A stretch of 25,788 nucleotides of DNA from Bacillota bacterium (lineage in GTDB: Bacteria > Bacillota > UBA4882 > UBA8346): contig JAEWZY010000027.1 of assembly GCA_023394955.1 (NCBI GenBank), positions 1-25,788 of the forward strand, given 5' to 3'. The first letter of the stretch is position 1. Every line of letters starts with the position of its first letter. Under the pieces are notes generated by a model. It did not search any database, was not told where the DNA came from, and saw only the letters and a list, made by a program, of their open reading frames with translations. The position numbers were made by a program, and so were the translations under genes. Shown here in pieces: positions 13,617 to 22,800 of this stretch.

Positions 13617-14174
13617 ATGGTGAATGATCTTATTAAAAAGACTGAAAACCATATGAAAATGACGATTGAGGCAACAAAGAAAGAATTTCAAACATTACGG
13701 ACCGGAAGGGCCAGCGCCGGTGTGTTGGATCGGGTGGTGGTCGAATATTACGGTAATCCAAGCCCATTGAATCAGGTTGCGAGTATTACAATACCTGATC
13801 CTCGCACTATCGCGATTCAACCATGGGATAAAACTCTTTTAGCTTCAATTGAAAAGGCGATTCAAAAAGCGGATTTGGGTTTGAATCCCGTCAACGATGG
13901 AACGGTCATTCGTTTACCTGTGCCTCAGTTGACTGAGGAACGTCGTAAAGAATTAGTTAAAGTCGTTCGTAAAGAAGCGGAAGAGAAAAGAGTAGCCATT
14001 CGTAATCTCCGCCGTGATACCAACGATAAGATTAAGTCTTTGGAAAAAGGCAGTAAGATTACTGAAGACGAAAGTAAAAAAGGCCTGGATGAAACTCAAA
14101 AGCTAACCGATAAATATATCGCCGAAATTGATAAGTTGCTTGCCCAAAAAGAAAAGGAGATTTTGGAAGTTTGA
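13617..14174 (+). CDS. frr: Ribosome recycling factor
   Basis: RRF splits the post-termination ribosome together with EF-G. The 185-residue length is exact for the family. Signature segments include TLRTGRASAGVLDRVVVEYYG, the NQVASITIPDPRTIAIQPWD region and the long C-terminal coiled coil with VRKEAEEKRVAIRNLRRD. ATG 13617 follows the pyrH TGA by one base and has AGGAGGAG 7 bases upstream, so it is coupled to pyrH. A structured RNA element follows before uppS. Confidence 0.97.
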   Translation: MVNDLIKKTENHMKMTIEATKKEFQTLRTGRASAGVLDRVVVEYYGNPSPLNQVASITIPDPRTIAIQPWDKTLLASIEKAIQKADLGLNPVNDGTVIRLPVPQLTEERRKELVKVVRKEAEEKRVAIRNLRRDTNDKIKSLEKGSKITEDESKKGLDETQKLTDKYIAEIDKLLAQKEKEILEV

Positions 14175-14181
14175 ATTCCAT

Positions 14182-14277
14182 CCCTCCGAAGAAGTATTGA
14201 AAAAGTTGGTTGACTTTTTCAACAGCGTGTTATCTTGTGATTCGGGAATAAACACACTGTTCCGCGGAGGGTTTTTT
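14182..14277 (+). promoter_or_regulatory. Multi-arm RNA element covering the uppS ribosome site
   Basis: CCCTCCG (14182-14188) pairs with CGGAGGG (14265-14271) to close a region with two inner hairpins. One is a perfect 10-bp stem TTGAAAAAGT/ACTTTTTCAA (14197-14222). The other is CAG-GTGTT/AACAC-CTG (14223-14259). Six T residues follow the closing stem, so it may act as a terminator or attenuator between frr and uppS. The CGGAGGG strand is also the only ribosome site for uppS, so closing the junction would block translation. Confidence 0.5.
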
Positions 14278-14283
14278 ATTACA

Positions 14284-15045
14284 ATGAATAATGTTAAATG
14301 GTGGTTTAAAAAAAAGCCAAGTGTAATAATGGCGCCTGAACACTTGGCAATAATCATGGATGGTAATGGGCGATGGGCCGAAAAAAGAGGATTGCCGCGT
14401 TCCGCCGGGCATCGCGTCGGTGTGGACCGAATTCGTGATACCATTGAGGTCTGTCTGAAATCAGGTGTAAAACATCTCACTCTTTATGCTTTCTCCACCG
14501 AGAATTGGAACCGTCCCGCCGCTGAAATCGATTATTTGATGAATCTTTTTCTCGAATCCCTCCAAAATGAGGCGCCAAAACTGCATAAACAGCAAATCCG
14601 GATTAGGTTTATCGGACTTAAGGAGAAATTGGCTTCAAATTTGGTAGAGCTTATGGAGGAAAGCGAACGATTAACCGCTAATAATCACGGTTTAACGCTT
14701 AATATCGCCTTGAATTATGGCGGACGCTCCGAAATTATGGCCGCAGTCAAAGGTATAGCCCGCCTAGTAAAAGAGGGTAAGGTAGATCCGGAACAGCTTC
14801 AAGAAGCGGATCTTGCTCAACGATTATTTACTGCCGGACAACCTTACCCCGACTTGTTAATACGTCCCGGAGGGGAAAGCAGGATCAGCAATTTTCTCAT
14901 TTGGCAAGTTGCATATACGGAGTTATATTTTTCAGAACTTTACTGGCCGGAGTTCACCAAAAGTGATCTTTTAGCCGCTTTTGAATCATTTGGGCGCCGG
15001 GAACGCCGTTTCGGACGAACAAAAGGAGGAGGGTCGGGTCAATGA
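14284..15045 (+). CDS. uppS: Undecaprenyl diphosphate synthase
   Basis: UppS adds isopentenyl units in cis to make the C55 lipid carrier for cell-wall polymers. HLAIIMDGNGRWA holds the catalytic Asp26, followed by GHRVGVDRIRDTIE, LYAFSTENWNRP, ALNYGGRSEI and the C-terminal RPGGESRISNFLIWQVAYTE. The last carries RPGGE where RTSGE is more usual. ATG 14284 gives 253 residues, normal for the family; its GGAGGG site is 12 bases away. The stop overlaps the cdsA start by 4 bases (ATGA). The enzyme uses isoprenoid units from the pathway that includes the nearby dxr product. Confidence 0.96.
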   Translation: MNNVKWWFKKKPSVIMAPEHLAIIMDGNGRWAEKRGLPRSAGHRVGVDRIRDTIEVCLKSGVKHLTLYAFSTENWNRPAAEIDYLMNLFLESLQNEAPKLHKQQIRIRFIGLKEKLASNLVELMEESERLTANNHGLTLNIALNYGGRSEIMAAVKGIARLVKEGKVDPEQLQEADLAQRLFTAGQPYPDLLIRPGGESRISNFLIWQVAYTELYFSELYWPEFTKSDLLAAFESFGRRERRFGRTKGGGSGQ

Positions 15046-15890
15046 TCCAAAGATTGATATCGGGAATTTTAGGTGGAGGTTTGTTATTGGCCCTGATTGG
15101 TTTTGGCGGGTTTCCTTTTGCTTTGGCCATCGGCTTATTAACTACTTTGGGAGTTTTGGAATACGCCGAATTAATGAAGCGCCAGAACTTACGTTCTCAA
15201 ACAGCAATGATGTTATTTTGCTCCTTATTGTTACTGGTCTTAATCTATGTAGTGGGGAGCAAATTCGGACTTGAACCCTTGGAGTCGGTCCATATCGGCG
15301 AACAAACCTTTGCCTTGATGTTATTTGCCACAATAGTCATGGTCTTTATTAAAGAGATTTTAAGAGGGGACCCGGAGCAAGGCTTGGTAAATGCGGCGGC
15401 GAATTTGTTCGGAACGGTCTATATCGGTTTTATGTTTGCATATATCTTACTATTAAGATTCATTCCCGGTCGGGACGGTCTGTTTTATGTCCTATTTACT
15501 GTCTTAGTCACTTGGGCCAATGATACCTTTGCTTACTTTATTGGGGTTAATTTTGGAAGACATAAACTCAGCCCTAAAATTAGTCCTAAAAAAAGCATCG
15601 AAGGCTCGCTAGGGGGCTTGGGCGGTGGTTTATTAATGGCAACAGTGTTGGGAAGCTATTTTCAGAAACCGTCCTTATCGATGCTGCTTTTGGGGTTGTC
15701 GGTTGTAATAGCGGGCCAATTTGGAGATTTAGTAGAGTCGATCATCAAGCGTAATGCGGGTGTTAAAGATTCCGGCCATTTCTTACCAGGGCATGGTGGG
15801 GTATTGGACCGTTTTGACAGTTTACTCCTGGCCGCGCCGGTCGTTTACTACATAGTAATTTATTTTAAACCGTTTTTTTTGGCAATATAG
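15042..15890 (+). CDS. cdsA: Phosphatidate cytidylyltransferase
   Basis: CdsA makes CDP-diacylglycerol, the precursor of phosphatidylglycerol and other phospholipids. The 282-residue polytopic membrane protein carries SPKKSIEGSLGG (181-192). The family signature spans GDLVESIIKR (228-237) and GHGGVLDRFDS (250-260), with the metal-binding aspartates. About eight membrane helices are evident. AAGGAGGAGG lies just before ATG 15042, inside the 3' end of uppS. The two genes are translationally coupled. Confidence 0.95.
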   Translation: MIQRLISGILGGGLLLALIGFGGFPFALAIGLLTTLGVLEYAELMKRQNLRSQTAMMLFCSLLLLVLIYVVGSKFGLEPLESVHIGEQTFALMLFATIVMVFIKEILRGDPEQGLVNAAANLFGTVYIGFMFAYILLLRFIPGRDGLFYVLFTVLVTWANDTFAYFIGVNFGRHKLSPKISPKKSIEGSLGGLGGGLLMATVLGSYFQKPSLSMLLLGLSVVIAGQFGDLVESIIKRNAGVKDSGHFLPGHGGVLDRFDSLLLAAPVVYYIVIYFKPFFLAI

Positions 15891-15917
15891 TTAGTTGTCT
15901 TGAATAATGATTATAGT

Positions 15918-15967
15918 TTTGAGCACAAAACAAAGCTCAAATTAAACTCCCGTGTTCATGGGTTTAA
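15918..15967 (+). promoter_or_regulatory. Two small hairpins between cdsA and the AI-2E-type gene
   Basis: TTTGAGC (15918-15924) pairs with GCTCAAA (15935-15941). Immediately after, TTAAA-CCC (15942-15951) pairs with GGG-TTTAA (15960-15967). Neither is followed by a T-run, so they are not typical terminators. They would lie in the leader of the next gene. Confidence 0.3.
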
Positions 15968-15983
15968 ACGCTGATTTAAAGCG

Positions 15984-17042
15984 GTGTTTAGCTTGAATAA
16001 GGAAATTAAGATCTTTCTGTGGATAATTGCAATTAGTTTCGGTGTAATTTTGGGTATGCAATATTTATTTCCGATACTGACCCCTTTTATATTGGGAATT
16101 CTCTTAGCTTGTCTGATTGAACCGGCGATAAAGCAGACTGAAACTTATTTGGGATTAAATCGTAAAATAGCAGTATCTTTTGTTTTAACGGTCACTTTTT
16201 TCATACTTTTAACTATAATTGGGATCGTTCTTTTAGTAGCATATCAAGAAGCGTTAAGAATACTGCCGAAGATTCCGACTTTTGCCGATAAACTGCTGGG
16301 CTTGGGAGAACAGTTAATCATTTTTTTAAAAACCCGCTTTCAGATTCCGGAAGCTTTTTTCCAAGATTATTTGGCCCAACCGGATGCCATTGAAGGGGTT
16401 TTTCGTTCAATAGTAGTTTGGGTTATCAATTTGGTTCCCGCTTTTCCCGAACTGACGCTAGCTTTGAGTTTAAGCGGGGTTACGGCTTACTTTATCAGTC
16501 GCGACAAAGTATTTTTTAGTGAATTACTGTATAAAAGTATACCTCAAAATTGGCGTTCTCTTACTATCCAAGTAAAAGAGGAGGTAATAGCCGCCTTTAT
16601 TAGTTTTATCCAGGCTGAAATCTTGTTGGCGGTCTTAACCTCAATCTTAACTGTTTTGGTTTTTTGGTTGTTGAAGATTCCCGGCGCTATTGCCTACGGG
16701 TTCTTAGCCGGGATTTTAGATTTTGTGCCGGTGGTTGGTCCGGGATTGCTTTATTTGCCTTTGGTGTTCATTTTTTGCTTATTTCAAAATTATTACCAAG
16801 CTATCTGGCTGGCTGCTCTATATTTTTTAGTGCTCTTCCTCCGCCAGTTGGGGGAAGCTAAATTGATTGGAGAAAATTTACAGGTTCATCCTTTAGCGGT
16901 AATCTTTCTAATTTATCTGGGCATGAAAATTTTCGGGTTAACCGGCATTATATTTACGCCGATTATTGTCATTACGCTCCGGGCAGTTCTCCGGGTTTTA
17001 AAGGTCAGCGGATCCGGATTTACGGAAAATGGGTTAAACTGA
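15984..17042 (+). CDS. AI-2E family (PerM/YtvI-type) membrane transporter
   Basis: The 352-residue protein has about eight membrane segments and the family's features. Its N-terminal pair of helices contains GMQYLFPILTPFILGILLACLIEP, and a soluble amphipathic middle follows. The conserved C-terminal block includes GILDFVPVVGPGLLYLPL and LKIPGAIAYGFLAG. Members are ascribed autoinducer-2 export or Na+/H+ exchange, so the substrate is open. Start choice is uncertain: GTG 15984 has no clear ribosome site, and TTG 15993 is an alternative. It is inserted between cdsA and dxr, which are neighbours in Bacillus. Confidence 0.85.
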   Translation: MFSLNKEIKIFLWIIAISFGVILGMQYLFPILTPFILGILLACLIEPAIKQTETYLGLNRKIAVSFVLTVTFFILLTIIGIVLLVAYQEALRILPKIPTFADKLLGLGEQLIIFLKTRFQIPEAFFQDYLAQPDAIEGVFRSIVVWVINLVPAFPELTLALSLSGVTAYFISRDKVFFSELLYKSIPQNWRSLTIQVKEEVIAAFISFIQAEILLAVLTSILTVLVFWLLKIPGAIAYGFLAGILDFVPVVGPGLLYLPLVFIFCLFQNYYQAIWLAALYFLVLFLRQLGEAKLIGENLQVHPLAVIFLIYLGMKIFGLTGIIFTPIIVITLRAVLRVLKVSGSGFTENGLN

Positions 17043-17138
17043 AAGCTCGGGTAAAAAAGATAGTACGTTTTCATTACTGAGTACGAAGAGGATACAGGGA
17101 AAGTCAAATATGGTTTTTGTTCTTCGCGTTCTCTGTGG

Positions 17139-17168
17139 TTGAACAATAAATTGTTTTCATCTTATCTT
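17139..17168 (+). promoter_or_regulatory. Possible dxr promoter with an inverted repeat
   Basis: TTGAAC (17139-17144), an 18-base spacer and TATCTT (17163-17168) form a weak promoter. The inverted repeat AACAAT/ATTGTT (17142-17155) overlaps the -35 box and spacer. The resulting leader would be very short. Confidence 0.33.
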
Positions 17169-17187
17169 TAACAACAGCAGGTGTAAA

Positions 17188-18372
17188 ATGTTAAAAAAGC
17201 TAGCGATTTTGGGCTCTACCGGTTCTATCGGTCGTCAGACTTTGGAAGTAATTGACGAGTTTCCGGAAAGGTTTCAGGTGGTAGCCCTGGCCGCCGGTTC
17301 TAATACTCGCCTTTTGGCGGAACAAGCTCGGAAGTTCAAACCATCGTATCTGGTGATCAACTCGGCGACAAAATTACCGGAACTGCAAGAAATGGTTTCC
17401 GGGTTGAATATTCAGATCTTGACCGGGATTGAAGGGATGAGTCGGGTCGCTGTCCTGCCGGAAGTGGATCTGGTTTTAACGGCGGTTGTCGGTTCGGTGG
17501 GGATCAAACCTACTTTGGCGGCGATCAATGCCGGAAAAACCATTGCCCTGGCCAACAAGGAAACATTAGTGGCAGCCGGCTCGATTATCATTCCCGCCGC
17601 AGTAGAAAAAGGAGTTAAGATTCTTCCGGTTGACAGCGAACATAGCGCAATTTTTCAATGCCTGGAAGGAACTAGATCATCTCAAGTTGAACGGTTGATT
17701 CTGACTGCTTCCGGCGGCCCGTTCCGGGGGTATCGTCCCGAGGATTTGGCCAACGTCACTCTGGAACAGGCTTTGGACCATCCTAACTGGAATATGGGCG
17801 GGAAGATCACCATTGATTCCGCGACGATGTTCAATAAAGGGTTGGAGGTAATCGAAGCCCATTGGCTTTTTGGAATGGGGTTCGACCGGATTGGGGTTGT
17901 GATTCATCCGGAGAGTATCATTCACTCCGTGGTGGAATTGGTTGATGGTTCACACCTTGCTCAAATGGGACTGTGCGATATGCGGTTGCCAATCCAGTAT
18001 GCTTTGACCTATCCGGACCATCTTCCCAATACCTTCCCCAAGTTGGATTTGTTAAATAGGGCTCGATTAAATTTCCTTCCGGTGGATTTCCGGTTGTTTC
18101 CAGCGGTTCAAATGGCTTACGAGGTTGGGATGCACGGCGGCGGCTTGCCGGCGGCGATGAACGCCGCTAATGAAGAAGCGGTAAAATCTTTTTTAATGGG
18201 TAAAATTAAATTTATCGATATTATGGGTATCGTTTCCGAAGTGGTGACTGATTATCATAAGGAAAACTTTGCTAAAGATCCGGGTTTGGAGGAGATTTTA
18301 GCGGTTGATTCCTGGGCCCGGATCCGGAGCGCACAAATAATCGAGCAGGGGAGGAAGTTTCTTGGGATTTGA
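17188..18372 (+). CDS. dxr: 1-deoxy-D-xylulose-5-phosphate reductoisomerase
   Basis: Dxr makes 2-C-methyl-D-erythritol 4-phosphate, the committed step of the MEP isoprenoid pathway. The NADPH-binding GSTGSIGRQTLEVI is at residues 9-22. ALANKETLVAAG, the metal-binding DSEHSAIFQ (from D149), SGGPFRGY and HPNWNMGGKITIDSATMFNKGLE follow in order. Length (394 residues) is slightly above typical. AGGTG lies 6 bases before ATG 17188. The 3' end overlaps rseP by 11 bases, so the pair is coupled, as in Bacillus dxr-rasP. Confidence 0.97.
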   Translation: MLKKLAILGSTGSIGRQTLEVIDEFPERFQVVALAAGSNTRLLAEQARKFKPSYLVINSATKLPELQEMVSGLNIQILTGIEGMSRVAVLPEVDLVLTAVVGSVGIKPTLAAINAGKTIALANKETLVAAGSIIIPAAVEKGVKILPVDSEHSAIFQCLEGTRSSQVERLILTASGGPFRGYRPEDLANVTLEQALDHPNWNMGGKITIDSATMFNKGLEVIEAHWLFGMGFDRIGVVIHPESIIHSVVELVDGSHLAQMGLCDMRLPIQYALTYPDHLPNTFPKLDLLNRARLNFLPVDFRLFPAVQMAYEVGMHGGGLPAAMNAANEEAVKSFLMGKIKFIDIMGIVSEVVTDYHKENFAKDPGLEEILAVDSWARIRSAQIIEQGRKFLGI

Positions 18373-19444
18373 TTTTAATGCGATTTGGAAAACCCTTTTA
18401 TTGTTAAGTTTTTTAGTAGTGGTCCACGAGTTCGGCCACTTTATCACCGCGCGGTTCTTTGGCGTCAAAGTCCATGAATTTTCCGTCGGGTTTGGCCCGT
18501 TAATCGGTAAATTTAACTGGAAAGGGGTCCAATATTCATTTCGCTGGATTTTATTGGGCGGTTTTTGTAAGATCGCCGGGATGGATATGGCTGTGGAAGG
18601 AGATCCGGAAGAACTTCCGGTTGATCCCAAAGAATCTTTTAACTACTTATCCCTTTGGAAAAAGGTAGTGGTAATCGGCGCCGGTCCTGTTTTCAATCTG
18701 ATCTTGGCAATGATTTTAATCTTTTTCATGGCCGCTTTCGTTGGGCTTCCCAGCAGTCTTAAAAGCCCGGCGCCTATTATCGAGCAAGCTACTCCCGGGT
18801 CCCCCGCTTTTGAAGCCGGACTGAGACCGGGAGACAGGATCGTAGCCATTGATGCGATACCGGTTAAAGAATGGATGGATATTCCCAAATTGGTCTCCGA
18901 ATCCGAGGGAAAGACTTTGAAAATAACCTTGGAACGCGGAGAACAAATCCTTGAAAAGCAGATTACTCCATTTTATAATCCGGTCGAAAAAAGGTATCTG
19001 ATCGGGATCAGTCCGGTGCCCAATTATGAAAAGACGTCAATCGGAGAGGCGGTTAAAATATCTTTCGTCTTTACGTGGAATTTCATTGGTCAATTTTTTA
19101 AGTCCTTCGGGCAGATTATCTCTTTAGCCTTTAAAGGAGGGGTAATGGGGCCCATCGGGATGGTGACGGTGATCGAACAAAGTTCGGGGTTGCCGGTGTA
19201 TCACACTTTATTCTTGTTGATCCAGATCAGTATGTTTCTGTTTCTGTTCAATATGTTGCCAATCCCCTTGCCGTTGTTGGATGGGGGCTGGATCGTAATT
19301 TTACTGTTGGAGAGGTTATTCCGGAAGGAGTTTTCCGCGGAGCAAAAAGCCGCCGCCCAGATGGTGGGGTTGATGGGTATGTTGGTATTGGGAGTGTTGG
19401 TGACTTATAATGATGTGTTAAGGTTTATTAGGATGTATTTTTAA
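18362..19444 (+). CDS. rseP: Site-2 intramembrane metalloprotease RseP/RasP
   Basis: This zinc protease cuts membrane-embedded anti-sigma factors and signal-peptide remnants. HEFGH (22-26) in the first helix gives two zinc ligands. NMLPIPLPLLDGGWI near the C-terminus carries the third. A PDZ domain lies between, around residues 135-200 (GSPAFEAGLRPGDRIVAIDAIPVKEWMDI). The start is TTG 18362, 8 bases after GGGGAGG and inside the dxr 3' end; no ATG fits. Length (360 residues) is normal. A terminator follows. In Bacillus proS and polC come next, but here an unrelated giant gene does. Confidence 0.95.
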   Translation: MGFDFNAIWKTLLLLSFLVVVHEFGHFITARFFGVKVHEFSVGFGPLIGKFNWKGVQYSFRWILLGGFCKIAGMDMAVEGDPEELPVDPKESFNYLSLWKKVVVIGAGPVFNLILAMILIFFMAAFVGLPSSLKSPAPIIEQATPGSPAFEAGLRPGDRIVAIDAIPVKEWMDIPKLVSESEGKTLKITLERGEQILEKQITPFYNPVEKRYLIGISPVPNYEKTSIGEAVKISFVFTWNFIGQFFKSFGQIISLAFKGGVMGPIGMVTVIEQSSGLPVYHTLFLLIQISMFLFLFNMLPIPLPLLDGGWIVILLLERLFRKEFSAEQKAAAQMVGLMGMLVLGVLVTYNDVLRFIRMYF

Positions 19445-19481
19445 GTGGCAAGTTGGTTCTTTAAGGTATTAAAGATGTGAT

Positions 19482-19510
19482 AACCCGGTCTAAAGAGAGG
19501 CCGGGTTTTT
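19482..19510 (+). terminator. Rho-independent terminator after rseP
   Basis: AACCCGGTCT (19482-19491) pairs with AGGCCGGGTT (19498-19507), including one T-G pair, around a six-base loop. It ends in a TTTTT run. It marks the end of the conserved envelope gene block. Confidence 0.88.
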
Positions 19511-19512
19511 AT

Positions 19513-19870
19513 TATGAGCAAAGTGAACAAAACCGCAGGTTATGGATGAAAAAACAGAAAAGGTTATGCCGATGAGTGTAAAGTAAAAAAGCCATTATCG
19601 AGCACCCGTTATGTAGGAGAATATAACTTGAGTCTGTCCCTCATTGCTATTTTAAAAAAATTTTTCCCGATATGGTTTGTTATAATTAGGTATTGTGGAA
19701 TTTTTTGAATTATTTTTAAAATCTTTGCAGGATTTTTCTTGGTAATGATGAATTTTGGATCTGATTTGGAAACTAATACCTGAACTTTACGGAAATTAGA
19801 TCCTGATAATGGATGATAGAGTTTTGTCCGGGTTAGGAAATGCAACCATTTTAGTAAGGGGGCTTTTTCA
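19513..19870 (+). other. Intergenic region and long leader of the giant gene
   Basis: No credible ORF is present (only frames of fewer than 15 codons without ribosome sites). The region holds the promoter at 19678-19686 and, within the leader, an 11-bp stem GGATCTGATTT (19757-19767) with AAATTAGATCC (19793-19803) around a 25-base loop; one pair is G-T. The composition is AT-rich. The stem resembles no riboswitch I recognise. Confidence 0.45.
19678..19686 (+). promoter_or_regulatory. Promoter of the giant YD-repeat gene
   Basis: TGT-TATAAT is a perfect extended -10 element. The AT-rich upstream sequence lacks a clear -35 box. Transcription would start near 19693, leaving a leader of about 178 bases before the ATG. 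Confidence 0.6.
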
Positions 19871-22800
19871 ATGACAAAAAATAAAGCTAGGCTCATCCTT
19901 TTTTTATTAATCGCAGCATTGATCGTCTTTAACGCCTTGCCGATAATGGCTACGGCGACGCCGCTACTGGTGCGGATGTATAACGGCAATACCGCGGCGC
20001 AGATCAATACTATTTTTCCCTGGTTCAAAATCACCAATACCGGTTCCGCCCCGGTCAACCTGGCCGAGGTTAAAATCAGGTATTATTATACCATCGACGG
20101 AGAGAAGCCCCAGCGCTTCTGGTGCGACTGGTCCAACATCGGCGCCGGGAATGTCACCGGGACCTTCGTTAAACTGAAAACTCCCTTCAGCGGGGCCGAC
20201 CACTATTTCGAACTGGGTTTTAAACCGGGAGCGGGAACCATTAAGCCGGGACAGAGCGTTGAAGCTCAAAACCGGTTCGCTAAGCACGATTGGAGCAATT
20301 ACAATCAGACTAACGACTATTCCTTCAACCCGACCGCCCGAACCTACGTCGACTGGGACAAGATCACCGTCCACCTGGGAAACGATCTCAGTACCAGCCA
20401 CGACTATGCCTATGGCGGCCAATGGGTGAACCGGCCGATAACCATCCGGCTGACCGCCAGCGGCGGCAGCGGCAGTCTCACTACTTATTACAAGATTAAT
20501 AACGGCCCAACCATAACCGGCAACCTGATTCAACTGAATGAAGACGGAGAATACAACGTCAGCTTCTGGTCGGCGGACTCATCCGGCAACAGCGAGACGC
20601 CGCAGTCCCTCACGGTTAAGCTGGACCAAGCTCCGCCGCTATTAGGATATTCGCTTAGTCCGGCGCCCAATGCCGCCGGTTGGCATAACCAAGATGTGAA
20701 GATAACCTTTAACGCCACCGATGGGCTTTCCGGGATTCAAACGGTGGCCCCTCCGCTGACTATCGCCACCGAAGGCGCGGGGCAGGTTGTGAACGGGACC
20801 GGGACCGATTTGGCGGGCAACAGCGCCACGGTTGCCGTCAGCGTTAATCTGGACAAGACCCCGCCGCTGATTAGCAATCTGCAACCGGCGAATGGAGCGC
20901 AGATCAATCGGAAACGGCCCGCGATCTCCGCCGGAGTCTTTGACGGGCTTTCCGGGATTGACCCGGCTGCGGTTCTTTTAACACTGGACGGCTATTTGGT
21001 GAACGGGACCTTTAACCCCGTTTCCGGTATTGTAAGTTATACTCCGGTCTCTGATCTGTCCTCAGGCAGTCATAGCATTTCTTTAACCGCAACCGACCTA
21101 GCAGGTGACCCAGTAACGGCAGGCAGTTCCTTTATGATCATCTCCTCCGACCCCAACCTGCCGCCGGACCCGGCGGAAGTGGCCCCGGCATTAGATCCCG
21201 CTATTGTCTCCGACATGAAGACCGCCACTAGCTTCCTCTATACCGGGGAGAACCCGATTCAGACCGGGATGGACCCGGAGATCATCGAACCGGTCCGGGC
21301 GGCGGTGATCCGGGGCAAGGTGCTGGATAAAGACGGGCAGCCGTTGCCGGGAGTGAAGCTAACCGTACTGAACCATGGAGAATATGGGCAAACCTTAAGC
21401 CGGGCGGATGGGATGTTCGATTTGGCGGTGAACGGCGGGGGGTATTTGACGGTTAGGTATGAGAAGGAAGGGTACTTACCGGCCCAGCGGCAGGTGAATG
21501 TTCCCTGGCAGGATTATGTGTGGGCTGAGGAAGTGATCTTGGTTAAACAAGATGATAAAGTAACCACTATCACCCTTAATAGCGATCAAGCTCAAATCCA
21601 TCAAGGAAGCTTAATCACGGATAGTGATGGGCAACGCCGCGCTACTATCGTCTTTCCGAAAGGGATACAAGTTTCAGGCATGGACGGTGGCATAAATATT
21701 CGGGCTACTGAATATACCGTCGGACTAAACGGCCCAAAAGCCATGCCCGCGGAATTACCTTCGACCACTTTCTACACCTATTGCGTAGAATTGACCGCTG
21801 ATGAAGCGGAGCATGTCGAGTTTAACAAACCGGTTTTCTTTTATGTGGAGAACTTCCTCAACTTCCCGGCCGGGTGTATTGTGCCGGTCGGATATTATGA
21901 CAAAGGCAGGGGAGTTTGGGTCCCTTGTGACGACGGAAGAACCATACGCATTCTCAGTATAAATGATGGTATTGCCACAGTTGATCTAGATGGAACCGGA
22001 CAGGCCGCGACTACCAAAAAGCTCGGCGAGTTTGGTTTTACCACCGAAGAATTGCAGAATCTGGCTGGCATGTATCAGGTTGGTCAAAGTTTATGGAGGG
22101 CTCCGGTAAAGCATTTTTCAACCTATGACTTGAATTACGGCGCAACCCCTGATGAAGGCGCCGAATCACCCAACGGCGGCGAGACGGAAAGCGATGAGCC
22201 GACACCGGAACCGGAGATCGGGTGCGGTTCCGTAATTGATATCCAAAACCAGATCCTTGGTGAAAATGTATCTATTACAGGGACACCGTTTTATCTGAAC
22301 TATTCCAGCGACCGCGTACCCGGACGGACAGCGGTGAACAAGTTGAAAATCCCCTTAAGCGGCAGCCAAGTGCCGGAGATCCTCAAGAAAATCATATTAA
22401 GAGTCACCGTGGCCGGGCAATTGATATGTAAGGAATTTCCGGCCGAAGCCAATCAAAGTTTTGAATTTGACTGGGATGGACTTGACGGTTATAGCCGTCC
22501 GGTTTACGGTGGCCAACAAGCCACGACAGAAATCGGATTTGTTTACGATGGTTTTTATAATCTGCCGCCAAGCATGGCTCAAAGTTTCGGCTATCCCAGC
22601 GGAACACCGGTTCCGGGAAATATAAGAGCACGTGAAGGCGCGGTTTTATGGAAGACTTTCTACAATACACTGGAAAAGAAACAATTTAAAGATAAAGGTG
22701 TTGGGGGTTGGTCACTAAGTGTTCATCATTTCTATGATACTCAAAGCAAAACAATAAATTTGGGGACCGGCGGAAAACAATTTGCTCAAAATTTAAGGGA

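Noticed and set aside
14258..14277. Possible T-box antiterminator near CCGCGGAGGG
   Set aside because: The conserved T-box sequence GGGTGGNACCGCG and a specifier stem are missing, and uppS is not an amino-acid gene.
14128..14283. Long N-terminal extension of uppS from an ATG at 14128
   Set aside because: That frame runs through the end of frr and the hairpin element and encodes residues foreign to UppS. ATG 14284 gives normal length.
19964..20533. Minus-strand ORF of 189 codons opposite the CBM3/Ig region
   Set aside because: The plus frame is continuous and encodes clear domains. The antisense frame exists because of the GC-rich codon pattern and has no ribosome site.
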